This document shows positions 26,791 through 36,187 of a stretch of 64,000 nt of DNA, one piece after another. The stretch spans positions 26,503-90,502 of the forward strand of contig NZ_QLNP01000102.1 in the NCBI RefSeq assembly GCF_003261175.1, written 5' to 3'. Numbering within the stretch: position 1 is the first letter of the stretch; each line of letters opens with the position of its first letter. The position numbers and the translations under genes are program-made. Source of the DNA: Arthrobacter globiformis. GTDB taxonomy: Bacteria > Actinomycetota > Actinomycetes > Actinomycetales > Micrococcaceae. The notes under the pieces were generated by a model, which saw nothing but the letters and a program-made list of their open reading frames with translations, did not search any database and was not told the DNA's origin.

Positions 26791-27073
26791 CCTGACTACA
26801 CTGTGGAGCGCTTCGGGGATTCCGCGGCCCTGGCCGATGAGTTGCTGCGGGCAGTGACGGACGGGCCCAAGCGGGCCACCTCCGAACTCGCGGATGTATT
26901 CTTCGCGGCCGGGGACAGCCTGCCCCGCATTGCTAGCAAACTGGCAGGCGGAGCACCGTAAGTACTGGACCCCGCGCCGCGCCCGCCGGGGCCTGGAATG
27001 GACGGCATCCGACGAGATTGTTTTCGAGCGGTTCCGGGTGGTCTGGCCGGCTGAACTGGCGGACCCCGACTAG
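26791..27073 (+). pseudogene. ASCH-domain protein, decayed (N-terminus lost, internal deletion, frameshift)
   Basis: One frame from 26791 reads PDYTVERFGDSAALADELL and then GPKRATSELAD...DSLPRIA before a stop at 26959. From 26942 the next frame reads AEHRKYWTPRRARRGLEW and then ASDEIVFERFRVVWP, stopping at 27071. Together these match the first third and the C-terminal end of ASCH-domain proteins (family end 'FERFRVVYP'). The first methionine region and about 40 central residues are missing and the halves are out of frame, so no full protein can be made. Confidence 0.75.
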
Positions 27074-27397
27074 GGGCCGCTGGCCGGCGAGTGCCCAAGT
27101 AGCGGCTGCCGCGTAAATTCGAGTACCTGCTACCGGTGCCGTTCCGCGTGCCAGCCCATAGGGTTGGAGTATTGGGTGGTGGAAAGTGTGCCGGTACAAC
27201 CAAAATCGCCGGCACACTCTGGGCTGGGACGGCCGCCACGGTTGTTGTCGGACCGGCCGGTCCTCCCGGCTGATTCGGCACGTCAGTGATCGCCGCACAT
27301 TTAGCCAAGGGCCCGGAAAGCCCCGGCTGAGGGCCGGCAATCACGGTTGCGTACCCGATCCGGCCTAAAGTTGCCGCCTCACCTGCGAGGGCCCACC
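27074..27397. other. Gene-free stretch with one strong stem-loop
   Basis: No convincing gene. The main structure is a stem with arms GTGTGCCGG / CCGGCACAC near 27187-27219. It may be a terminator or part of the decayed ASCH region; base composition is mixed compared with its neighbours. Confidence 0.4.
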
Positions 27398-27649
27398 ATG
27401 AAGATTCCGAGGTCTGAACTTCCCGTCATCACGGCGGCTGCGAACACGGCACCTGTGAAGGCGGTCCCCGACCAACCATCCGGGCCGGCCGCGGCGGCCG
27501 GTCCCCGCAGCACTGCGACAATTCCGGCCCCGCCTGTGCAAGGGTCGGCTGCCGCCGCCTCCATCGGTGCCGGCGGGCGGGACCAAGGCGACGAGGTCGC
27601 CGCCGTTCCGGCGCGTGCGAATATCGGCAACTGGCCCGATCCCATGTGA
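27398..27649 (+). CDS. Small Ala/Pro-rich hypothetical protein
   Basis: An 83-residue frame (MKIPRSELPVITAAANTAPV at the start, NIGNWPDPM at the end). It is followed 29 bases later by a terminator-type hairpin, which supports expression. Composition is low-complexity Ala/Pro/Gly and no ribosome site of strength is visible, so it may be a chance frame in GC-rich DNA. Confidence 0.35.
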   Translation: MKIPRSELPVITAAANTAPVKAVPDQPSGPAAAAGPRSTATIPAPPVQGSAAAASIGAGGRDQGDEVAAVPARANIGNWPDPM

Positions 27650-27678
27650 GCCGGGTCGGGGCATGCACTGCACGCGCA

Positions 27679-27702
27679 CGACGGCGGGGGGTCCCGCCGT
27701 CG
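27679..27702. terminator. Hairpin terminator
   Basis: Perfect arms CGACGGCGGG (27679-27688) and CCCGCCGTCG (27693-27702) with a 4-base loop, followed by TTGTTCT. Member of the hairpin family described in the findings. Confidence 0.75.
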
Positions 27703-27838
27703 TTGTTCTGGCCGGTGCCAGCCCGTAGTGCTGCCGGTCCGGAAGCGGCATCCCTGGACGCATCGCTCCGTTGAAGAGTCCGGCACGGGCCGGAATACTG
27801 GAAACGGGACAACGTCCGGCGGCAGAGGCGGTGAAAAG

Positions 27839-28441
27839 GTGACGAGTTCAGCAGCAGGCGGCGGCTTCAGGCGGAAGGTGGAGCGCGCTGCCGAACTCCG
27901 CGCCCTCCGGTCCTCCGGCGGGACAGCCGAGGAGGACGCGGAACTGTCCGCCGCAGAGGCGGAACTGCGCGACAAGCGCCGGAAGGTCGGTAATGCCGCC
28001 CGGGCCGATTACCTGATTCGGGACGCGATGGCGCAGGGAAAGTTCGACAACCTGAAATACTCCGGCAAACCGATTCCGGGGCTGGGGGAGGGCTACGACC
28101 CCGACTGGTGGGTCAAGGGCCTCATTGAGCGCGAGCACCTTAGCGGCCTGGGACCCGCTGCGATCCTGCTGCGCACCGAGGACGCGGAGCTCGATGCCAG
28201 GCTGGACGCCCAGTTCACGGAAAAGCAGGTGCGTGACATGGTGGAGGACTTCAACGCCCGCGTCATCAACGCCCGCCGGCAGCTGCAGGGAGGGCCGCCC
28301 GTTGTCACCAAGACACGCGACGCCGACGCCGAAGTGCAGCGGTGGCGCGAGCGCCGGGCGGTGGCGGCCGCGGCAGAACCGGAGCCTGCCACGGAACCCA
28401 AATCCCCGTGGTGGCGGCGCCTGCGCAACCGCTCCTCCTAA
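27839..28441 (+). CDS. DnaJ-homologue-like DUF1992 protein
   Basis: About 200 residues starting at a GTG; an ATG-like start 111 bases upstream would add an unrelated-looking Arg/Gly-rich leader. The DUF1992 core is DYLIRDAMAQGKFDNLKYSGKPIPGL followed by PDWWVKGLIEREHLSGLGP (I split the motif here). The domain is shared with eukaryotic DNAJC28; its function in bacteria is not known. A charged, Pro-rich C-terminus ends in Trp/Arg-rich residues. No obvious operon partner. Confidence 0.85.
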   Translation: MTSSAAGGGFRRKVERAAELRALRSSGGTAEEDAELSAAEAELRDKRRKVGNAARADYLIRDAMAQGKFDNLKYSGKPIPGLGEGYDPDWWVKGLIEREHLSGLGPAAILLRTEDAELDARLDAQFTEKQVRDMVEDFNARVINARRQLQGGPPVVTKTRDADAEVQRWRERRAVAAAAEPEPATEPKSPWWRRLRNRSS

Positions 28442-28469
28442 AAGCCATATCGGGTGGCACGATAAGGGA

Positions 28470-29312
28470 ATGGTGGCTGTATTGCTGGGCTGGAACCCGG
28501 GTGTAGGCGATACCTGGCCGGGCTATTCGCGGGTGGTGGATGAGCTGGGCGCATCCGGCGTGCACCGCCGGGTGTGGCCCGTTGTAATCGGTGCCGAGCC
28601 GGCTCCGGGAGCGGACGCGTGGCTCTTTTTGCATGGAAAGACAGGCAGCGGGCTCATTGGCCACGGCGTTGTCGCCTCCGCACCGTATCCTGCTGGGGCC
28701 GCAACCAGCGTTGACGTGGACTTCGACGTGCTGCTGCCGCTCGGAGACCAGATTCCGGTGGACACCCTGGCCGACCGTGCGCCGCTGACGGATTGGTCCG
28801 CTGCCGCGACGGACGCGTGCCAACCGGTTCCGGAGGAGCAGGCACGCGCCATTCGGGAGCTCTGGGCAGAGTGCCGGCCGGCCGACGAGATCGATCCGGT
28901 TCTCCCCGTGCCCGGCACGCTGCCGCAGGACGCCCTGGCCCGGGTATGCGTGAACCGGTACGAACGTAACCCGCACGCGCGGCGCATCTGCCTGGCGCAC
29001 TACGGAACCTCATGTGCCGTTTGCGGGTTTTCCTTCGAGGCCGCGTACGGCCCGGAGGGCGAGGGCTTCATCCATGTCCATCACCTGGTGCCGGCGGTGC
29101 AGCTGGGGCCGGGCTACGAGCTGGATCCTGTGGGGGACCTGGTTCCGCTGTGCCCCAACTGCCATGCCATGGCGCACCGGCGCCGGATCCCCTACACCGT
29201 AGCGGAACTCCGGGCCATGCGGTCCCGCGCGGGGTACATCAGCGGATCGGTCGTGTCCCAGCAGGAGCAGGACGCCCAGGCCGATGCGCGCCGGATTCTG
29301 GGCAGCACCTGA
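28470..29312 (+). CDS. HNH endonuclease-domain protein
   Basis: A 280-residue protein. Its N-terminal 160 residues match no domain I know (MVAVLLGWNPGVGDTWPGY). The C-terminus carries an HNH zinc/metal motif: CAVCGFSF, then FIHVHHLVP and DLVPLCPNCHAMAHRR, with the two CxxC pairs and the His-His-Asn set intact. This resembles restriction-type HNH nucleases such as those of McrA-like systems. It stands alone, so defence or DNA repair are both possible. Confidence 0.85.
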   Translation: MVAVLLGWNPGVGDTWPGYSRVVDELGASGVHRRVWPVVIGAEPAPGADAWLFLHGKTGSGLIGHGVVASAPYPAGAATSVDVDFDVLLPLGDQIPVDTLADRAPLTDWSAAATDACQPVPEEQARAIRELWAECRPADEIDPVLPVPGTLPQDALARVCVNRYERNPHARRICLAHYGTSCAVCGFSFEAAYGPEGEGFIHVHHLVPAVQLGPGYELDPVGDLVPLCPNCHAMAHRRRIPYTVAELRAMRSRAGYISGSVVSQQEQDAQADARRILGST

Positions 29313-29348
29313 ACCGCGCCCTGTCTGCGTTCTGCCTGCGGCATTTGC

Positions 29349-29672
29349 CTACGGGGACCAGAGCCAGTCCGGGTTGAAGTCGGGATGGTCACTGTACGGG
29401 ACTGCCAGCGCATTGAGTGACAGGGTGGTCCACTCCAGGGCCTGCGGAATCCACTCGGTCTCGTCGCCGAAGGGATCGCTGACGAGCGTGGCCAGGGCGG
29501 TCTGCCTGGCCGCCTCGACGATGCCGATCAGGCGCCGCTTGGCTTCACACTCCAGCAGCAGGCGGCGTTCGTACCACTTGCCCGATTCGGACGTCGTGCG
29601 GTCACCGAGCAGCTTGCGCGCCACGGCCTCATCTTCGGCAATGCGCGCGGACAGGAACTCCACAATGTCCAC
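29349..29672 (-). CDS. DUF6221 family protein
   Basis: About 107 residues starting at a GTG that reads as VDIVEFLSARIAEDEAVARK, the usual DUF6221 N-terminus; another GTG at 29705 would add 11 residues. The protein contains WYERRLLLECEAKRRLIGIVE and ends in Trp-rich residues. The family is common in actinobacteria and their phages, with no known function. It follows the Nudix gene on the same strand. Confidence 0.75.
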   Translation of the reverse strand: MDIVEFLSARIAEDEAVARKLLGDRTTSESGKWYERRLLLECEAKRRLIGIVEAARQTALATLVSDPFGDETEWIPQALEWTTLSLNALAVPYSDHPDFNPDWLWSP

Positions 29673-29711
29673 TGTCTGAGCGTACGCCCGCCGTAATGCC
29701 GGCACACGGCG

Positions 29712-30667
29712 CTAGACAGCGGTGCGCAGGTCCGCAGCGGGGCTGAGGTCCAATGCCGTGCTGAGGTCTGCCGGGGACAGCGGCAGGTAGTAGGCGGAAC
29801 GGTAGCGGGTGCGGTCGCCGGTCACCACCCAGGCCGATCCCTTCCGGACGCGAAAGCGCTTGGTCAGGACCGTCCGGTCGTGATGGATGAGGTGGGTCAG
29901 GACATTTGCCATGACATCCTCATGCGTGCACAGGACCGTTCCTGTCCCTCGGGCCTGGGCCACGAGGTCCAGCGTTGCCGCCAGCCCGCCGCCGCTCAGG
30001 TGGTCTGAACGCTCCACTTCGAGGGATTCCTGCCGCGCTAGTTGCGCCACGGTTTCGACACAGCGGTCCGAAGGTGCGGCGAGAATGCGTTCGATTGCGA
30101 ACATGGCTCCCAGCGAGGCCAGCGACCTGGCGGCCTGCTCGCCGGCCGGCGCCAGCGGCCGGCTGCCGGCTGCCGGATCCCACTGGTCCCGCTTCGTCAT
30201 TTCGGCCCCGCGGACCAGCAGCAGCATTTTTTCCCGCTTGGGCGCCGGACGGACGCCCAGCTCAAGCTGGAGCCGGCTGCCCAGGGCAATGATGGCCGGC
30301 CTGTCCCGCGGCTCGGTCACCGTGCGCAAGGCCTCCGGCAGCGAAAGCCACCGGACGGCGTCGACCTCCTCATTCGCGGTGAAGCGGCCTGACTCCGCCG
30401 CGGCAGCCCAGTAACGGATGGTCTTGATCCTCTGCTTGCTGTCCTCGTAGCGGATGCTGGGCAGTTCCGCGCCCAGGCGGCAGTGCAGCCCCGTTTCCTC
30501 CCGCACCTCACGTTCCGCGCATTCGCGGCCGGTTTCCCCGGGATCCGCCTTGCCTTTGGGGATGGACCAGTCGCCGTGGGCCGGCCGGTGGATCAGGAGC
30601 ACCTCAAGGGCTCCCTTATTTCCGATCCGCCAGGGCAGTGCACCGTACGTGGGGGCCTTCGTCTTGC

Positions 30668-30671
<4 letters not shown>
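29712..30671 (-). CDS. Nudix hydrolase fused to a histidine-phosphatase (MutT1-like) domain
   Basis: A 319-residue protein. The Nudix box is complete: Gly40, Glu46, Arg54-Glu55, Glu58-Glu59, Gly61. It follows '[14 protein letters not shown]'. A second domain from about residue 148 has the phosphoglycerate-mutase fold expected in mycobacterial MutT1, which hydrolyses 8-oxo-dGTP, diadenosine polyphosphates and similar nucleotides. Here the catalytic RHG/RHA motif reads Arg154-Gly155-Ala156, so the phospho-acceptor His is missing, while the second His (THED, His250) remains. The start overlaps the ABC exporter stop by 4 bases. Confidence 0.9.
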
Positions 30672-32509
<1,838 letters not shown>

Positions 32510-32616
32510 CTCTCCCCCTCAGAACCGGCGGCCGCGGGCACCGCCGAACGCTTGCGTTGGGCGATGCTCTGAGACCGGCCAGGGTTAATCCCTGGTCCGG
32601 CCCACTATTGCCTAGA

Positions 32617-32659
32617 GAGCTTTGGGAAAACCTGCCGGAGCTTGGGGAAAACCTGCTGG
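32617..32659. repeat. 21-bp direct repeat, two copies
   Basis: GAGCTTTGGGAAAACCTGCC (from 32617) and GAGCTTGGGGAAAACCTGCT (from 32638) are spaced by exactly 21 bases, two helical turns, in the intergenic region between the ABC exporter and the gene at 32774. A possible pair of regulator sites. Confidence 0.6.
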
Positions 32660-32773
32660 CAGTTTGGAGCCCGACGGCGGTCGCACCGTTTGGGGGGCTT
32701 ACATCCGGGCTTTCACGGACTACCGTTTGCAAGTAGAGGCAATTCAAGCCTGCCCGGCAGCAAAGGAGACCCG

Positions 32774-33133
32774 ATGGGTGACGTGTGGATCCGCACGATC
32801 AGCCATAGCCTGGTGCGGGCCGACAAGGTAACGGAGATCGCCTCGTCCCGCGGTTCGGTTCATGAAGAGCGTGGGTACTCGATCAAAGCGGTGGCCGAGG
32901 GCAAGGCCTATATCCTCGTCGACAACAGCGACTTCGAGGGCACGGTGAACTCAAGGTTCGGTCATGCCAGCCGCATGCAGGCGGCACTGCTGCTCGCCAT
33001 TGACGCGGCAAGCACTGCCGCCGCGGCCATGGTGATCAGTTACGAAGAAAACGGGGAACGCTGGATCCTCACCCCGGCGTCGGACATTGCAGGCGTGTCC
33101 GTGCCGGCCGCGCCGATGGCGGCCAGCACCTAG
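32774..33133 (+). CDS. Conserved small hypothetical protein
   Basis: A 119-residue protein with an excellent ribosome site (AAAGGAG) before the ATG. It begins MGDVWIRTISHSLVRADKVTE and contains a hydrophobic Ala-rich helix (ALLLAIDAASTAAAAMVIS). No domain recognised. No partner genes on this strand. Confidence 0.78.
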   Translation: MGDVWIRTISHSLVRADKVTEIASSRGSVHEERGYSIKAVAEGKAYILVDNSDFEGTVNSRFGHASRMQAALLLAIDAASTAAAAMVISYEENGERWILTPASDIAGVSVPAAPMAAST

Positions 33134-33171
33134 ACGGATACCGCGGGGTCGAACTCCGCGCCGACGGCGGC

Positions 33172-35037
33172 CTAGCCGAGCAGGTCGTCCTCGTAGCACC
33201 ACCGCCAGTCCTCGCCCGGTTCGATGCTGCGCATGACCGGGTGTCCGCTTGCCTTGAAATGCCGGGAGGCGTGGGTGGCGGGCGAGGAGTCGCAGCAGGC
33301 CACATTCCCGCACTCCAGGCACATCCGCAGATGGACAGTGACAGTGCCTTCGCGGACACACGCGTCACAGCGTGCGTCGCGGGGAACCTCGGGATCGGGC
33401 GCGGCCTCCAGATGCGCGCAGTCACCTCCCGGCCTGGCGACCGCGCGGGAGCCGGACACATCGGCCTCCTCGATGACGGCGTCAAGCATCGACTCTTCGA
33501 CGTCGAGCCTCTCCAGGACGTTGCTCAGCACATCGTGGGCGTAGTTTCCGCCGCTCCTGAGTTCGAGGACCTTCGCCCGCTCCGCCTCGAGCATGGCGAG
33601 CCGCAGCTGGGCATAGCGCTGGCTGGGAGTGGCGGCTTCCGCCGTCGGCCTGCCCAAGCGTTCCCACGCTGCCAGCCCGCGTTCCAGTGTCCGCCGTTTG
33701 AGCATGGCCACCACCTCCGGAGGGTCATCGTCGGTCCGCAATTCGTACAGCCGCTCGACACCGGCCGCCGTGGCCTGCTGAGTCAGCGAGGCCTGGGCCA
33801 GCGCGTCCTCGCCCGCGTCCGGTCCCTGTACGCGGAGCAGGCGGACCAATGCCGGCAGCGTGAGCCCCTGCAGCGCCAGGGTGCCGGCCACCACTACCAT
33901 CGCCGCAAGGATCAGCACGGTGCGGTGCTCCAGGTCCTTGGGCAGCGTGAGGGCTGCGGCGAGCGTCACCACGCCGCGCATGCCGGCCCACGAGATGATG
34001 GCTGGGTACTGCCAGGGCGGCGCAGGGTCCTTCCGGGCCACGGCCGGAATAAGCCTGGGCAGGTAGGTTGCCGGAAACACCCAGACCGGCCGCAGCAGCA
34101 GCACGGCCAGCAGGATCACCGCGCAGCCCGCCCAGATCCTGGCAGCGCCCAGGGAGTCGTCCTGTACACCCTCGATGATGGTCCGCACCTGCAGGCCGAT
34201 GAGGAGGAACACCGAGTTTTCCAGCAGGAACTGCACCGTCTCCCAGTTGCTCCGCTGGCTCTGCCGGGCGGCCCCGTTGGGCATGGAAGGCGCCTTGGTT
34301 CCCATGATCAGGCCGGCGACCACCACGGCCAGGACACCCGACGCGTGGATGGCCTCCGCGGGCAGGTACGCCACAAAGGGCGCCATCAGCGACGTTGAGG
34401 TGTTGATGGCAACGCTGCGGATCCGCAGGCGCAACTGGGTGAGGACGTAGGCTGCAGCCAGGCCCACCACCAGCCCGCCGCCGGCGGCCAGCAGGAAGTC
34501 GGCGCCGATCTCCACCACGGACACGGATCCGGCGAGGGCGGCGACGGCCGCACGCAGGCACACCAGGGCGGTTGCGTCGTTGACCAGCGATTCGCCTTCC
34601 AGGATGCTGACAATCCTGCGCGGCATCCCGACCTTGCGGGCTATGGCCGTGGCGGCCACGGCATCCGGCGGCGCCACCACGGCGGCGAGTGCGATGGCCG
34701 CAGCCAGCGGTATCTCCGGGAACAGCCACCAGACCACCAGGCCGACGGCGACGGTCCCGAAGATGACGTAGCCCACCGAGAGCAGCCCGATGGCCCGCTT
34801 GTTGGAGCGGAAGTCGTACAGCGAGGTCCGGAGGGCGGCGGCGTAAAGGAGGGGCGGCAGCAGTCCCACGAGGACGAGCTCAGGGTTGAGGTCGACGCGG
34901 GGCACGAACGGGAGGAAGGAGCCGGCCATCCCGGCGAGCACCAGGAGCAGCGGGACCGACACGTCAAGCTTGCGGCCCAGCGCGCTGACCGCGCAGACCA
35001 CCGCGGCGAGCGCCAGCAACCCCAAGGCGACTTCCAT
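33172..35037 (-). CDS. CPA1 Na+/H+ antiporter with C-terminal UBP-type zinc finger
   Basis: A 621-residue protein. About 12 helices form the cation:proton antiporter, with the ion-binding region AVVAPPDAVAATAIA and SLVNDATALV, and 'SWAGMRGVVTLAAALTLP'. A cytoplasmic helical part follows, then a ZnF-UBP domain (about residues 545-618) with CAHLE, CDACV, CLECGNVACC and three His (HASRHFKASGHP). Eukaryotic ZnF-UBP domains bind free C-terminal ubiquitin tails; a bacterial partner is unknown. It probably exports Na+ for pH or salt control. Confidence 0.92.
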   Translation of the reverse strand: MEVALGLLALAAVVCAVSALGRKLDVSVPLLLVLAGMAGSFLPFVPRVDLNPELVLVGLLPPLLYAAALRTSLYDFRSNKRAIGLLSVGYVIFGTVAVGLVVWWLFPEIPLAAAIALAAVVAPPDAVAATAIARKVGMPRRIVSILEGESLVNDATALVCLRAAVAALAGSVSVVEIGADFLLAAGGGLVVGLAAAYVLTQLRLRIRSVAINTSTSLMAPFVAYLPAEAIHASGVLAVVVAGLIMGTKAPSMPNGAARQSQRSNWETVQFLLENSVFLLIGLQVRTIIEGVQDDSLGAARIWAGCAVILLAVLLLRPVWVFPATYLPRLIPAVARKDPAPPWQYPAIISWAGMRGVVTLAAALTLPKDLEHRTVLILAAMVVVAGTLALQGLTLPALVRLLRVQGPDAGEDALAQASLTQQATAAGVERLYELRTDDDPPEVVAMLKRRTLERGLAAWERLGRPTAEAATPSQRYAQLRLAMLEAERAKVLELRSGGNYAHDVLSNVLERLDVEESMLDAVIEEADVSGSRAVARPGGDCAHLEAAPDPEVPRDARCDACVREGTVTVHLRMCLECGNVACCDSSPATHASRHFKASGHPVMRSIEPGEDWRWCYEDDLLG

Positions 35038-35103
35038 GCGGCTATTCTCTCAACCAATTCTCATGACCGACGCAGGCTGCCCGACGGCGGGCGGGGACTT
35101 CCG

Positions 35104-35265
35104 TCAGGATGTCTCGGCCCGCTTGGGCGCAGGTTCTGCGACATCGTCAGCACCTTCCGCCGGATCCTGCGAATGCATGCGGATGTCGGTGGGGTCTGCC
35201 GTTTCATCCCCTTCGGCAGGGGCCTCGCTGTGGATGCGCTGCCGCGACTCCGGGATCTCGCTCAT
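35104..35265 (-). CDS. Small acidic hypothetical protein (53 residues)
   Basis: An ATG at 35265 with GAGGAGCGGCAG before it opens a 53-residue frame (MSEIPESRQRIHSEAPAEGD..., ending KRAETS). It is rich in Glu, Asp, Pro and Ala and has no hydrophobic core, so it is probably disordered. It is too short for many gene callers, but the ribosome site is strong. No family recognised. Confidence 0.6.
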   Translation of the reverse strand: MSEIPESRQRIHSEAPAEGDETADPTDIRMHSQDPAEGADDVAEPAPKRAETS

Positions 35266-35386
35266 GACTGCCGCTCCTCTGCTGCGGTTGTGTGCTGTGG
35301 GCCATCGCTTACGTTCATCTAGCTACCGCGCCAGTCAGCCTGTCAAGGACTGGCGCCCCGCACTCTGGCCGGGGATGGTGTTCTGT

Positions 35387-35470
35387 GTTGAACTGTGGGG
35401 ATCGCCCTGGTTGAACTGTGGGGACCGCCCCGGTTGAACTGTGGGGATCGCCCCGGTTGAACTGCTGGGG
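35387..35470. repeat. 23-bp tandem repeat, three full copies plus a partial fourth
   Basis: Copies begin at 35387, 35410, 35433 and 35456. The unit begins GTTGAACTGTGGGGATCGCC and ends C[T/C]G. Copy 2 differs by T>C, and the fourth copy carries an extra base and diverges after about 15 bases. It ends about 95 bases before the FMN reductase ATG. The 23-base period (about two helical turns) suggests side-by-side protein sites rather than coding sequence. Confidence 0.9.
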
Positions 35471-35565
35471 CTGCACCCGAAATGCCCCCGCGGCTGCCAG
35501 CCGCAGCACTGCCCTTTGCACCGTCTACCCAGCCGGTCCGCCGGCTGTTGGGAAGGAACACCACT

Positions 35566-36177
35566 ATGGCAACGCACAAGATCGGCTATTTCGTAGGAAG
35601 CCTGGCCAGCGGTTCCATCAACCGGACACTCTCCCAGGCACTTATCAAGCTCGCCCCCGGGGACCTGGAATTCACCGAGATCCCCATCAAGGACCTCCCG
35701 CTTTACAGCTATGACTACGACGCCGATTTCCCGCCCGAAGGCCGTGCGCTCAAGGAGGCCATTGAAGGCTCCGACGGTATCCTCTTTGTCTCCCCGGAAT
35801 ACAACCGCTCCATCCCCGGTGCGCTGAAGAACGCCATCGACTGGGGCTCCCGTCCCTGGGGCACCAACTCGTTCGCCCGCAAGCCCACCGGCATCATCGG
35901 CGCCTCGCCCGGGAGTATCGGCACAGCGGTGATGCAATCCTCCATGCGCGCCGTGCTGAGCTTCCTCGACGCCCCCCAGCTCAATGCCCCCGAGGCCTAC
36001 GTGAAGTTCAACCCGGACGTGTTCGGCAGCGACGGCGACGTCAAGGACGAATCCACCGCAGCCTTCCTGCGCCACTACATGGAGGAGTACTGCGCCTTCG
36101 TCCAGCGTGTCCTGGCGGCCAACGCACCGGGCCACATCGGCGATCCGGAACCCGACACCCAGAAGCTTTCCCGCTGA
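35566..36177 (+). CDS. NADPH-dependent FMN reductase (flavodoxin-like)
   Basis: A 203-residue quinone/azo/chromate-reductase-type flavoprotein. The flavin P-loop is YFVGSLASGSINRTL; other marks are DGILFVSPEYNRSIPGALKNAIDW and IIGASPGSIG. It reduces FMN or quinones with NAD(P)H and is often induced by oxidative or electrophile stress. GGAAGGAA precedes the ATG. The tandem 23-base repeats lie upstream and may regulate it. Confidence 0.92.
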   Translation: MATHKIGYFVGSLASGSINRTLSQALIKLAPGDLEFTEIPIKDLPLYSYDYDADFPPEGRALKEAIEGSDGILFVSPEYNRSIPGALKNAIDWGSRPWGTNSFARKPTGIIGASPGSIGTAVMQSSMRAVLSFLDAPQLNAPEAYVKFNPDVFGSDGDVKDESTAAFLRHYMEEYCAFVQRVLAANAPGHIGDPEPDTQKLSR

Positions 36178-36187
36178 GTCCCGAGTC

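Noticed and set aside
28470-29312. Restriction or defence island around the HNH nuclease
   Set aside because: The neighbours are DUF1992, DUF6221 and a Nudix fusion, with no methylase, helicase or other defence gene.
35387-35470. CRISPR array
   Set aside because: The 23-base units abut each other with no spacers, and there are no cas genes.
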